Shown: piece by piece, positions 36,778-44,921 of the stretch
Position numbering within the stretch: the stretch's first letter is position 1
Layout of the letters: each line of letters opens with the position of its first letter
Made by a program: the position numbers and the translations under genes
Notes under the pieces: generated by a model
What the model was told of the DNA's origin: nothing
The model's database searches: none
Seen by the model: only the letters and a program-made list of their open reading frames with translations
Assembly: GCF_004345425.1 (NCBI RefSeq)
Contig: NZ_SLVP01000006.1
Coordinates: forward strand, 178,143 to 242,142
Origin: Paenibacillus sp. BK033
GTDB taxonomy: Bacteria > Bacillota > Bacilli > Paenibacillales > Paenibacillaceae
Reading direction: 5' to 3'
DNA length: 64,000 nucleotides

Positions 36778-37851
36778 TTATTTAAAAAATAAAAAGTGCG
36801 TGGGAAGCTTTCGTAGCTGCCCGTCGGAAGGCTTGTTAATAACGCGTCCGTTCCAGATCAGCGACGAGGAACCGCCGCCGTCCAGGTTATAGCCGTCAAC
36901 GGCGCCGAACCGCTGCAGCAGAATCTGCATCTCGGCCAGCGTTGCGCCGGAGCTGCCGCCTTCGTTGCGGCCGTCCGCTACGATGATGAGCAGCTGTCCG
37001 TCCTTGTAGTTGGCAATAACGGTGCGGGGCGCCCGCGTTGGAATGCTCTGCCACTTGCTTGGTATCGTCGTTGGACTTCCGTTCTTTAGAAGCACGGGTA
37101 CAAACGACGCTCCAAACTTGACGTTTAGTTTATCAAGCTGCTCTTTGCTTGTGAATTTACCGCCAACCAGCTTATTGCTGGCGTTAAGACCAACAAAGAA
37201 CAGGTCGGCCCTGGTTGGTTCAAAGCCTTCTACATAGTCGCCGTTCAGAATGGTTGTGCTTAGCGGGTACCTCTTGCCCCCGCCATCGGCAAAGCCGCCG
37301 GCGTTAACCCCGGCTATGGCGCCGTAACGCTGCGCGGCAGCCAGCGTTGTTTCGGCACCGCCTACCTTATCGTTGCCGAGTACCATTTTCATCGCGTCGC
37401 CGGACTTAAGCTTGATCTTCAGGGCATAGCTTTGGAAGTTGTCGGCCTTTATGTAGAATAATTGCGCGGTCAGCTTGTCCGAGCTGATCGTCCCCGAAGG
37501 AGATCCAAGCCGTCCGGTAATGATCCTGTCGTAAATCGCTAACGGTCGGTTAGCCTGGGCAGTTGCCGTATTGACGATCTGTTTCATATCGGCGTTTGTC
37601 TGGTTATACAGCTTTAGTTGCCTTTTGATGGAGGCGCTTGTCGCAGCAGCGGTCTGACGGGCCTGATCGAGCCCGCTGGCGACTGATTTTGCATGGTCTG
37701 CGGCAGCTTCTTGCCGAGTACTAGCCTCCGGGTAAAGGTTGTCCGGAAGGACAATGCTAATATTCGTGACCATAAGCCATAACAACATCGCGACAAACGG
37801 TGTGCAGGCCAGCAGCATCGTTCGGTTCAGCGCTCGGATGGATAACGTCAT
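36778..37851 (-). CDS. Phosphodiester glycosidase (NAGPA) domain protein, membrane-anchored
   Basis: A 357-aa protein with one N-terminal membrane anchor (about 13-35), an alpha-helical stalk, and a C-terminal NAGPA domain: GVNAGGFADGGGKRYP, RAPRTVIANYKDGQLLIIVADGR and YNLDGGGSSSLIWNGRVINKPSDG. Relatives cleave glycosyl phosphodiesters and are linked to wall glycopolymer or exopolysaccharide metabolism. Start overlaps the stop of the coiled-coil gene by 4 bp (ATGA), so the two are translated together. Substrate unknown. Confidence 0.9.
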   Translation of the reverse strand: MTLSIRALNRTMLLACTPFVAMLLWLMVTNISIVLPDNLYPEASTRQEAAADHAKSVASGLDQARQTAAATSASIKRQLKLYNQTNADMKQIVNTATAQANRPLAIYDRIITGRLGSPSGTISSDKLTAQLFYIKADNFQSYALKIKLKSGDAMKMVLGNDKVGGAETTLAAAQRYGAIAGVNAGGFADGGGKRYPLSTTILNGDYVEGFEPTRADLFFVGLNASNKLVGGKFTSKEQLDKLNVKFGASFVPVLLKNGSPTTIPSKWQSIPTRAPRTVIANYKDGQLLIIVADGRNEGGSSGATLAEMQILLQRFGAVDGYNLDGGGSSSLIWNGRVINKPSDGQLRKLPTHFLFFK

Positions 37852-38273
37852 TTGAGCACATCCAGATTTTTTTGCAGTTCGTTCAGCTTCTTTTTCACTT
37901 CGTTTAATTGCGTGTAAAGCTTATTGCTGTTATCGGTTTTGACATCAGCATTATCCTTCGTGAAGGTGAGCAGCTCGTTGAGAGCCTCTACCTTGGATTC
38001 CAATTGCGACAGCTCTTCTTTATAGCCGGTTTCCAGCTTGGCAATCCGGTCATCGTATTGCTTTTGCATCTCGGCCATTTGCGCGGCTGTCTGGCGCTCC
38101 ACGTCGGCAGCAATCTGCTTCTGGACATGCTCGCTGTACAGCTTCGCACCGGTAATGCCGGCGGCAATCAGAATAACCCATACACATACAAAGATGACAA
38201 AAGCACGCTGCTTGGTAGCCTTGCGCGTTTTCGTTTCATAAGAAGCATTTGTTTCTAAAGCGGTATTGCTCAT
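37848..38273 (-). CDS. Small membrane protein with extracytoplasmic coiled coil
   Basis: A 141-aa protein of unknown function. A Lys/Arg-rich N-terminus precedes one transmembrane helix (about 24-45). The rest is heptad-like (QKQIAADVERQ... KLETGYKEELSQLESKVEALNELL ... LNEVKKKLNELQKNLDVL), predicting a long coiled coil outside the membrane. The NAGPA protein it is coupled to also has a helical stalk, so a complex of the two is plausible but unproven. Confidence 0.8.
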   Translation of the reverse strand: MSNTALETNASYETKTRKATKQRAFVIFVCVWVILIAAGITGAKLYSEHVQKQIAADVERQTAAQMAEMQKQYDDRIAKLETGYKEELSQLESKVEALNELLTFTKDNADVKTDNSNKLYTQLNEVKKKLNELQKNLDVLK

Positions 38274-38426
38274 GAGCGTTCACCTCGTTTTCCGTTAATA
38301 TGGAAGTGAACGGACTGCAAAAAACAGCATTTAAGCTAGTCTATCATGTTAGACGCACGAACGATGCCCAAGGTTAAGGCTGTCACTACATTGTAACAAA
38401 GATTTCTAGGGAAAGAGTCAATCATT

Positions 38427-38454
38427 TTGTGGGAATTGAAGGATAAGGTATAAT
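38427..38454 (+). promoter_or_regulatory. Candidate promoter of msrAB
   Basis: TTGTGG (38427-38432) and TATAAT (38449-38454) with 16-bp spacer. This predicts a leader of about 140 nt. The gap 38274-38426 between the divergent genes holds nothing else I can name. Confidence 0.5.
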
Positions 38455-38477
38455 AATAACAATTACGCTTAGTTCAC

Positions 38478-38590
38478 GCTTTCGAAGCATGAATGATCAC
38501 AATTGGCTTTAAAAAATTTGCAGTTTGGGTGAAAATTCATTAAGCGTATGCTTACGAAGCAAGAATTGCTTCGCAATTCTTTTTAGGAGG
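38478..38590 (+). promoter_or_regulatory. Structured leader of msrAB with two exclusive hairpins
   Basis: CGAAGCAA/TTGCTTCG (38555-38573, 8 bp) overlaps AAGAATTGC/GCAATTCTT (38561-38581, 9 bp). The latter is followed by TTT and directly by AGGAGG (38585-38590). The two cannot form together, so they resemble an attenuator or a switch controlling the ribosome-binding site. GCTTTCGAAGCATGAAT (38478) and GCTTACGAAGCAAGAATT (38550) are repeats within the leader. Confidence 0.5.
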
Positions 38591-38600
38591 TAATCGAAAC

Positions 38601-39560
38601 ATGACCACAGCTGTAGAGCAAGCCATGTTCGCCGGAGGATGCTTCTGGTGCATGGTATCGCCGTTTGAAGAAACACCGGGTATTTTGTCCGTTGTATCGG
38701 GTTATTCCGGAGGCCATAAAGCAAATCCAACGTACGAAGAAGTATGCTCCGAAACAACCGGGCATGCGGAAGTTGTTCATATTACGTTTGATCCGTCGAT
38801 TTATTCCTATGAGAAGCTGCTTGACGTGTTCTGGCATCAGATTGATCCGACCGACGCGGGCGGCCAATTCCATGACCGCGGGGAATCCTACCGGACGGCC
38901 ATCTTCTATTATAATGAAGAGCAGCGCCAGAAAGCGGAGGCTTCAAAGGCGGCTTTGGCGGCAAGCGGCAGATTCGACAAGCCGATTGTTACAGCCATCG
39001 AGCCCGCGAAGGAGTTCTACCCGGCGGAGGACTATCATCAAGGGTATCACCGGACGAACCCGCTCCGTTACAAAATGTACCGCAAAGGCTCCGGCCGCGA
39101 TGCTTTCATTAATAAGCACTGGACGGTTAAGAAGGACGAAGGCGAGCTTCGTTCCCTTCTTACTCCGCTCCAGTACGAAGTCACGCAGAATAATGCGACG
39201 GAGCGTCCTTTTACGGGCGAATTCTGGGATCACAAGGAAGAGGGCCTGTATGTCGATATCGTCTCGGGCGAACCGCTCTTTACCTCCCGCGAGAAATACG
39301 ATTCCGGATGCGGCTGGCCTAGCTTTACGAAGCCGGTGAAGGAAGCAGCCATTACCGAAGTGCTTGATACCAGCCACTTCATGGTTCGTACCGAGGTGCG
39401 CAGCAAAGAAGGCGATTCCCATCTGGGCCATGTATTTGACGACGGTCCGGGACCCGACGGACTCCGCTACTGCATTAACTCCGCTTCGCTCCGATTTATT
39501 CCGGTAGCCGATCTGGAGAAGGAAGGGTACGGCGAATACGTCAACTACTTCAAAATATAA
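38601..39560 (+). CDS. msrAB: Fused peptide methionine sulfoxide reductase MsrA-MsrB
   Basis: A 319-aa bifunctional repair enzyme that reduces both S and R methionine sulfoxide in oxidised proteins. The MsrA part (1-~165) has catalytic Cys14 in GGCFWC and the [12 protein letters not shown] and DYHQGYH motifs. The MsrB part (~175-319) shows [33 protein letters not shown] with its catalytic Cys. The zinc-binding CxxC pairs found in many MsrB are absent: the segment reads SGEPLF. Start at ATG 38601 has AGGAGG upstream. It is a single-gene unit with an unusual structured leader. Confidence 0.96.
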   Translation: MTTAVEQAMFAGGCFWCMVSPFEETPGILSVVSGYSGGHKANPTYEEVCSETTGHAEVVHITFDPSIYSYEKLLDVFWHQIDPTDAGGQFHDRGESYRTAIFYYNEEQRQKAEASKAALAASGRFDKPIVTAIEPAKEFYPAEDYHQGYHRTNPLRYKMYRKGSGRDAFINKHWTVKKDEGELRSLLTPLQYEVTQNNATERPFTGEFWDHKEEGLYVDIVSGEPLFTSREKYDSGCGWPSFTKPVKEAAITEVLDTSHFMVRTEVRSKEGDSHLGHVFDDGPGPDGLRYCINSASLRFIPVADLEKEGYGEYVNYFKI

Positions 39561-39600
39561 GGAAGTATAAGTTTACTCTATACTATGCTTATATTTCATC

Positions 39601-39643
39601 CGCGAAACGTAAGCTGCTCCTTCTAAGGACGGCGCAGCCGTTT
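39601..39643. repeat. Dispersed ~45-bp structured element, copy A
   Basis: GCGAAACG ... CTAAGGACGGCG-AGCCGTTTTC resembles the sequence at 58624-58668 (GTGAAACG ... CTAAGGACGGCGATAGCCGTTTCGC). Both contain ACGGC/GCCGT and GAAACG/CGTTTC pairing, and both follow the end of a plus-strand transcript. Confidence 0.55.
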
Positions 39644-39673
39644 TCACTTGAATAAACGATTGGGGGAGAAACC

Positions 39674-40246
39674 ATGAATATGGAAGAAGCGATCCGAACG
39701 AGACGTTCCATTGGGCGCGTCAAGCAAGATCCGGTTGATCGTAATTTAATTGAGAAGGTGCTCGACGCCGCAACCTGGGCGCCAAGCCACCATAACACGC
39801 AGCCTTGGAGATTTATCGTAATGACGGGCGACGGCCGCGCCAAGCTTGGCGAAGGTTATTCGCGCGTCGCGCTTGCAACGCTTGGGGCAGGGGAAAGCCC
39901 CGAGCTGGAAGAGCGTCTCCGCAAGGAGCGCGTCAAAGCATACCGCTCGCCGGTTGTTATTGCGGTCGTATGCTCGCCGTCGGCTGATCCGCGGGCAACG
40001 CTGGTGGAGGAAATTGCCGCTTCGCATACGGCGGTGCAGAATTTTCTGCTTGCCGCACACGCGAACGGGCTGGGTGCAATCTGGCGTTCCGGCGACCCGA
40101 TGTACCATCCGCTTATGAACGATACGTTTGGTCTGGCTGAGAACGAGCAGATCGTAGCGCTCGTTTACATGGGTTATCCGGATATGACTCCGCCGGAACC
40201 AAAGCGTACGCCGGCATCGGAAAAAACAACCTGGCTTGAATCCTGA
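39674..40246 (+). CDS. Nitroreductase family protein
   Basis: A 190-aa FMN-dependent oxidoreductase. N-terminal AIRTRRSIGRVKQDPVDRNLIEKVLDAATWAPSHHNTQPWRF is the classic FMN-phosphate/dimer motif; VQNFLLAAHANGLGAIWRSGD and VALVYMGYPDMTPPEPKR complete the fold. Length and motifs match small YdjA/YfkO-type members. Preceded by GGGGGAGAAACC and followed by a terminator, so monocistronic. Physiological substrate unknown. Confidence 0.93.
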   Translation: MNMEEAIRTRRSIGRVKQDPVDRNLIEKVLDAATWAPSHHNTQPWRFIVMTGDGRAKLGEGYSRVALATLGAGESPELEERLRKERVKAYRSPVVIAVVCSPSADPRATLVEEIAASHTAVQNFLLAAHANGLGAIWRSGDPMYHPLMNDTFGLAENEQIVALVYMGYPDMTPPEPKRTPASEKTTWLES

Positions 40247-40263
40247 TTTCCGGCTTATAGACA

Positions 40264-40293
40264 AAACAAGGCGCCCGCAAGGGCGCTTTTTTG
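40264..40293 (+). terminator. Intrinsic terminator
   Basis: GCGCCC / GGGCGC with GCAA tetraloop and T6 tract, after the nitroreductase. Confidence 0.85.
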
Positions 40294-40440
40294 TTGTCCA
40301 ACGGGAAAAATAATGGCAGATATAAGGGGCCGGTTTTTTAGCTGCAAATACTTTATTTATAATTAATTTAGTGTTAAAATATTTAGAGTTGATAAATTAG
40401 CTTTGCAAAATTAATGGATTGGCCGGAAAGGAGTGAAGAA

Positions 40441-40887
40441 ATGGCAAATGCCAGCGAGGAGTTGATTAATCTTATCGGCCAGTTCCGGTTGTTTCTGAAG
40501 AATGTCACAAACGAGTGGAGCAGGAAGACGATGGCCGGCATGAACCCAACGCAGTTCAAGCTGTTATACACGCTTCATTCATCCGGTCCTTTGAAAGTAT
40601 CGGAGCTTGCCGATCTGCTTGGATTGACGTCCGGCGCCATTACGGGCATTGCCGACAAGCTGCTGGCGGAAGGTCTGATCAGCCGCGAACGAACAACGGA
40701 TGACCGGAGAGTGGTGATCATCGCTTTAACTTCGGAGGGCGACAAGCTCGTCACCCAAGTGATGGAATGTCACGAAGAAATATTTTCTTCCTTTTTCAAT
40801 GGCCTTCCGGAAGAAGATCTTCAGCATTTGAGAAGAATTTTCTCGAAGCTAACGGCCAATATGGATGAAGCCACGCCGGAAAAATAA
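40441..40887 (+). CDS. MarR-family transcriptional regulator, copy 1
   Basis: A 148-aa winged-helix regulator (SSGPLKVSELADLLGLTSGAITGIADKLLAEGLISRERTTDDRRVVIIALTSEG). ATG at 40441 has AAGGAGTG upstream; the earlier in-frame codon at 40414 does not. It is closely related to the gene at 41026-41460, and even the AT-rich upstream region is shared, so they arose by tandem duplication. Together with the MFS exporter downstream it looks like a locally regulated efflux unit. Confidence 0.93.
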   Translation: MANASEELINLIGQFRLFLKNVTNEWSRKTMAGMNPTQFKLLYTLHSSGPLKVSELADLLGLTSGAITGIADKLLAEGLISRERTTDDRRVVIIALTSEGDKLVTQVMECHEEIFSSFFNGLPEEDLQHLRRIFSKLTANMDEATPEK

Positions 40888-41025
40888 TTTTTGCATCGAC
40901 AGATTGACTGATTCACAAAAAAGATATATAGTAGTAAATGCTTTGTTAATAATTTATTTAGTATTAAAATATTAAATGCTAATGAATTATCGGTTCAGGC
41001 AATCGGCGGGAAAGGGGAAGAGGCA

Positions 41026-41460
41026 ATGACGAATGCCAATGAAGAGCTGATTGGCTTCATGGGACAGTTCAAGACGTTCCTGAAAAACGTAAACAACGAG
41101 TGGAGCCGGAAAACAATGACGGGCATGAACTACACCCAGTTCAAGCTGTTGTTTACCCTCCATACATCGGGCTCCCTCAAGGTTTCCGAACTTGCCGACA
41201 TTCTCGGATTAACCTCCGGTGCCATTACGGGAATTGCCGATAAGCTGGTGGCGGAAGACTTAATCAGCCGCGAAAGGGCAAACGACGACCGCAGGGTCGT
41301 ATACATTGAATTAACGGCTAAAGGCAGGGATATGGTTGACGACATTCTCGAATCGCAGAAAGAAACGTTTTCCTCCTTTTTCAATGTATTGCCGGAAGAA
41401 GATATTCAGCACCTGAGGAGAATTTTCGCCCAGCTGCTTGCGAATATGGATAATAAGTAG
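41026..41460 (+). CDS. MarR-family transcriptional regulator, copy 2
   Basis: A 144-aa paralogue of the upstream MarR gene, with near-identical wing (DDRRVVYIELTAKG) and N-terminal dimerisation region (NANEELIGFMGQFKTFLKNVNNEWSRKTMTGMN). 47 bp separate it from the MFS gene, suggesting co-transcription. GGGAAAGGGGAAGAGG precedes its ATG. Effector ligand unknown; it probably represses itself and the exporter. Confidence 0.94.
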   Translation: MTNANEELIGFMGQFKTFLKNVNNEWSRKTMTGMNYTQFKLLFTLHTSGSLKVSELADILGLTSGAITGIADKLVAEDLISRERANDDRRVVYIELTAKGRDMVDDILESQKETFSSFFNVLPEEDIQHLRRIFAQLLANMDNK

Positions 41461-41507
41461 CATTTCAGCTTGAATCCACAAACATAGAAAAAGGAGAGAA
41501 GTACCCT

Positions 41508-43025
41508 ATGAGTAATGCTGTAGCAGCATTAAAAAGAGGCCCGATCGTCGCATCGGTGCTAATCGCGGCCTTCGTGGCGCTTTTGAGCCAGACGCTCCTT
41601 AACGTTGCGCTTCCGAGTATCATGACGGACCTGAAGGTCAGCGCGAATACGGTACAATGGTTGTCCACCGGTTATTTGCTAGTCAATGGCGTCCTTATTC
41701 CAATTAGTGCTTATTTGATCAGCCGGTTTTCGACAAGGTCATTATTCGTAGTCGCAACAAGTTTATTTACGGCAGGCACCATCGTCAGCGCCTTGGCGCC
41801 GAACTTCGAAACCCTGCTTACAGGCCGTATTATTCAAGCGGCGGGCGCAGGTATTCTGATGCCGCTGATGTCCATCATCTTCCTGACGATTTTCCCGATT
41901 GAACAACGCGGCAAGGCCATGGGGATGATGGGGATCGCGATGATCTTCGCTCCGGCCGTTGGTCCAACGCTGTCCGGTTGGGTTGTTGAGCATTACGACT
42001 GGCGCGTTCTGTTCTACATCGTATTGCCGCTGTCGCTGTTTGGCTTGATTTACGGCGCGATTTCGATGAAGAACGTTACGCAGACCGCAAAATCCAAGCT
42101 GGATATTTTCGCCGTTATTCTGTCCACTCTGGGCTTTGGCGGCCTGCTGTACGGCTTTAGCGATGCGGGTACGGACGGCTGGAACAACGCAACGGTTTAC
42201 ACAAGCTTGATTATCGGCGTTGTTGCCCTGATTGGCTTTGTATGGTATCAGCTTGCCGTTAAGAAACCGATCCTTGAAATGCGCGTTTTCAAGTTCGGCA
42301 TGTATTCCCTGACTACCGTCATCAACGTTATTATTACGATGGCCATGTTCTCGGGTATGATCCTGCTTCCGATTTATCTGCAAAATATTATGGGCTTTAC
42401 GCCGCTTAAATCCGGTTTGCTCCTGTTGCCAGGCGCGATTCTGATGGGGATTATGTCGCCAATCACCGGTATGATCTTCGATAAGGTCGGCGCCCGCTGG
42501 CTTGCGGTTACCGGTCTTGTTATTACCGTCTATTCTTCTTACGAATTCAGTCAGCTGACGGATCATACGACTTACGGTTACCTGATTACGATGTACACCT
42601 TGCGTATGTTCGGTATGTCCATGCTGATGATGCCGATCCAAACGGCGGGCATGAACCAGCTGCCGCAGCGTCTGAACGCTCACGGCTCGGCCATGTCGCA
42701 AACGCTGCGTAACGTAGCCGGCGCTTTGGGTACGGCGTTCCTCGTGACGCTGATGACGAACAAAGCGGCTTCCGAAACGAAGCATGTGGTCGCAACGCAA
42801 GGCATTGATCCTAACGATAAAGCGGCAATGGCCCATGTGATTCAAGAAGCGACGATTACAGGTATCAACCACTCGTTCGTTGTAGCAACTTGGTTCGCCG
42901 TTGCGGCACTCCTGCTTGCCTTCTTCATCCGCAAAGTAAAACCGCATGAAGAACCGGCTACCGTAGTAAGCGCCTCTTCCGAAGGCCAAGCGAAAGCTCA
43001 GCTTGCCGCCACGCAATCGAAATAA
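41508..43025 (+). CDS. DHA2-family MFS drug exporter (EmrB/QacA type)
   Basis: A 505-aa transporter with about 14 membrane helices. FVALLSQTLLNVALPSIMTDLKVSANTVQWLSTGYLLVNGVLIP is the diagnostic first-helix/motif region; LLTGRIIQAAGAGILMPL and GKAMGMMGIAMIFAPAVGPTLSGWVVE contain motifs A/C of proton-driven exporters. The cytoplasmic tail is Ala/Lys-rich. AAAAAGGAGAG precedes its ATG. Position behind two MarR genes suggests drug- or metabolite-inducible efflux. Confidence 0.95.
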   Translation: MSNAVAALKRGPIVASVLIAAFVALLSQTLLNVALPSIMTDLKVSANTVQWLSTGYLLVNGVLIPISAYLISRFSTRSLFVVATSLFTAGTIVSALAPNFETLLTGRIIQAAGAGILMPLMSIIFLTIFPIEQRGKAMGMMGIAMIFAPAVGPTLSGWVVEHYDWRVLFYIVLPLSLFGLIYGAISMKNVTQTAKSKLDIFAVILSTLGFGGLLYGFSDAGTDGWNNATVYTSLIIGVVALIGFVWYQLAVKKPILEMRVFKFGMYSLTTVINVIITMAMFSGMILLPIYLQNIMGFTPLKSGLLLLPGAILMGIMSPITGMIFDKVGARWLAVTGLVITVYSSYEFSQLTDHTTYGYLITMYTLRMFGMSMLMMPIQTAGMNQLPQRLNAHGSAMSQTLRNVAGALGTAFLVTLMTNKAASETKHVVATQGIDPNDKAAMAHVIQEATITGINHSFVVATWFAVAALLLAFFIRKVKPHEEPATVVSASSEGQAKAQLAATQSK

Positions 43026-43031
43026 GAAGTA

Positions 43032-43065
43032 AAAGCCGTGCAGGGATATCTGCACGGCTTTTTTT
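43032..43065 (+). terminator. Intrinsic terminator after the MFS gene
   Basis: AAGCCGTGCAG / CTGCACGGCTT, loop GGATAT, followed by T run. Confidence 0.93.
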
Positions 43066-43136
43066 GATGAATCGCCTTGGTTAAACCCAAACGGAGCATT
43101 TCAATGATTCTGGAGAAACCGAGTGTTCGCTTTTGT

Positions 43137-43178
43137 TCGAGGATTCCATCTTGATTTCTTGATTCAAGGAATCCTCGA
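43137..43178. repeat. Inverted repeat of unknown role
   Basis: TCGAGGATTCC and GGAATCCTCGA form an 11-bp perfect pair with a 20-nt loop. Neither strand has a following T run, so it is not an obvious terminator. It lies downstream of both convergent neighbours. Confidence 0.6.
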
Positions 43179-43237
43179 GCAATGGCGATCGGAAGAACAT
43201 TTAAATGCGCAGTTTGCGTGTTTAACCTTACCTCCTC

Positions 43238-44524
43238 TTATTTCACCGGCTTATAAACATGAAAGTTATGCGCCAGCACCGGCCAGAAAGCCGGAAACGG
43301 GACATCCAGCACCCAGGTGCTCACCCCCCGCAGATGATAGCATTTGACCAGATCAAGCTTCGCCTGCACGCTCCTCGCATCCTCGAACCAGACCTGATGG
43401 TCGCGGCCATACTCATCCCTATACCCGTAATATGGCGATTCGGCGATTGGATCGTAGTGGATGAACGCGCCGTACCTGGCAGCCCTTCGCACCGCATTGA
43501 CCGAGCTGACGGATATCGCCCAATCCTGACCCGGGATATAGGGGAGCGTCCAGTCATAGCCGTAAAGCGGCATCCCGAGCATGATCTTGCTGGACGGAAT
43601 CAGCGATACCGCGTAGTTCAGCACTTTGGATACTTCATTCCTAGGAGCAACCGCCATGGGCGGCCCGCCGGCCCATCCCCATTCGTAAGTCATGAGGATG
43701 ACGAAATCCAGAATCCGCCCTTGCTCAGCGTAATCCTGTCCTTCGAAGAGCTGTCCGTCCTGATCGGCTGAGCTAATCGGCGGCAGGGTGGAGGAAACTA
43801 GGCATCCCATAGCATGAAGAGAAACGGCAAGCCGCTCCAGGAACAGATGATACAGCTTGCGGTCGGCAGCGGGAACAAACGAAAAATCCACGTTAAGAGC
43901 CCAATACTTGTTCTTCCGCATGACGTAAAGGATCCCCTGGATTAGCCGCTCTTTCGAAGCTTCGTTCGTTAGAATAAAATGGACCAGGCTTGGGCTGAAC
44001 GTATAGCCGTCAAAATTCGTAATCACCATCATGGGGGCGGCCCGCCCGCGGTAGGCCTCTTGAATAGCAGGCAAATCATTCAAGGCGCTTAATGAACCGT
44101 CCGGCCTGACCTGATAACTGAAGGGACTGAGGAAGGTCAGATGTCTGGCTGCGGCGGACGCGCTGGCGGTGATGCCGGCAGCGGAGACGGAGGGCTCGGC
44201 GTAGCCGTTCGCTTCGATCGTCATCTTCCGCGGATTCGGAATGCGGAGCCGCATGCCGGGAAGAATAAGGGCGGGATTAATGACATGGTTAACTCTGGCC
44301 AGCTCCTGCAGGGTAATGCCGTATTTTTGCGCGATCGTCCATAAGGTTTCTCCCGGAACGACCTGATGGCTGTCAGCCTCAATGGGGATAATGAGCGATT
44401 GTCCGGCTGCGAGAGGCTCGGCTGCCTGCAAGTCATTGGCGGCAAGGATAGTTTCCGGGGACAGGCTGTACAGCTGCGCCACATGCTGCACGGTGTCTCG
44501 CACTTTGACCGTATAGATCAGCAT
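43238..44524 (-). CDS. LysM-GH18 cell-wall protein (YaaH-like), catalytic Glu replaced
   Basis: A 428-aa protein with two N-terminal LysM domains (about 2-48 and 52-97) that bind peptidoglycan, and a GH18 domain (about 125-428) resembling spore-associated YaaH/SleL proteins (ILDFVILMTYEWGWAGGPPMAVAPRNE, IMLGMPLYGYDWTLPY). The family active site DxDxE is expected in the strand reading ALNVDFSFV; here Ser215 stands where the catalytic Glu should be. No signal peptide, as in spore-delivered relatives. AAAGGAGGCGAG precedes the ATG. Either an inactive binding protein or an enzyme with altered chemistry. Confidence 0.9.
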   Translation of the reverse strand: MLIYTVKVRDTVQHVAQLYSLSPETILAANDLQAAEPLAAGQSLIIPIEADSHQVVPGETLWTIAQKYGITLQELARVNHVINPALILPGMRLRIPNPRKMTIEANGYAEPSVSAAGITASASAAARHLTFLSPFSYQVRPDGSLSALNDLPAIQEAYRGRAAPMMVITNFDGYTFSPSLVHFILTNEASKERLIQGILYVMRKNKYWALNVDFSFVPAADRKLYHLFLERLAVSLHAMGCLVSSTLPPISSADQDGQLFEGQDYAEQGRILDFVILMTYEWGWAGGPPMAVAPRNEVSKVLNYAVSLIPSSKIMLGMPLYGYDWTLPYIPGQDWAISVSSVNAVRRAARYGAFIHYDPIAESPYYGYRDEYGRDHQVWFEDARSVQAKLDLVKCYHLRGVSTWVLDVPFPAFWPVLAHNFHVYKPVK

Positions 44525-44656
44525 CGCCTCTCGCCTCCTTTAATGATTCGGATTCATCCTCTACTATTCTATTCGGCAGCTCCCCCAACTTAAAACCATG
44601 TCAAAATAATTGATAAAGGCAGGAATAGGAAAGGGAAATCCTATCAATTTAAGACA

Positions 44657-44700
44657 AAAACGAACTTTATTTGAATTCTTTTATTTTAATGTTCGTATTT
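44657..44700. promoter_or_regulatory. PurR box pair of the pur operon
   Basis: AAAACGAACTTTA (core CGAAC 44661-44665) and inverted TAATGTTCGTATT (GTTCG 44691-44695) match the Bacillus PurBox consensus AWWWNCGAACWWT. They leave 25 bp between cores, as upstream of the purine permease. Confidence 0.75.
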
Positions 44701-44713
44701 TATACGCTTTTCA

Positions 44714-44742
44714 TTGACAGACATAGGGGGATTGGATAAACT
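44714..44742 (+). promoter_or_regulatory. Promoter of the pur operon
   Basis: Perfect TTGACA (44714-44719), 17-bp spacer and TAAACT (44737-44742), just downstream of the PurR boxes. Confidence 0.7.
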
Positions 44743-44796
44743 GAAATAGGTTAAGGCGGAACATTCGTCGAATGCTCCCTAAATAGGTTGAAAGAT

Positions 44797-44862
44797 CTCG
44801 TATATCCTCGGGAAAAAGGCCCGAAAGTTTCTACCCGAAAACCTTTATTTTCGGACTACGAG
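44797..44862 (+). ncRNA. Purine riboswitch, guanine class
   Basis: P1 is CTCGTA/TACGAG. P2 CGGG/CCCG has loop AAAAAGG, J2/3 contains GTTTCTACC, and P3 CCGAAAA/TTTTCGG has loop CCTTTAT. L2 GG and L3 CC can make the known loop-loop contact. The base before TACGAG is C (GGACTACGAG), giving guanine specificity. Confidence 0.95.
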
Positions 44863-44881
44863 CGTGATGGAACAAATAGAC

Positions 44882-44921
44882 AGGTTGCCCTTGAGATAGG
44901 GCAGCCTTATGTTGTCTTTGC
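44882..44921 (+). terminator. Candidate attenuator hairpin in the pur leader
   Basis: AGGTTGCCCT / AGGGCAGCCT (one wobble, 6-nt loop), followed by the T-rich TTATGTTGTCTTTG. The tail TTGTCTTTGC can also pair with GCAAAGACAA at 44951-44960, an alternative fold. The rest of the gap 44525-45073 holds the GH18 upstream region and the purE ribosome-binding site. Confidence 0.5.

Noticed and set aside
43137-43178. Terminator for the GH18 gene
   Set aside because: The 11-bp stem has no T run on the minus strand, so it is listed only as an inverted repeat.
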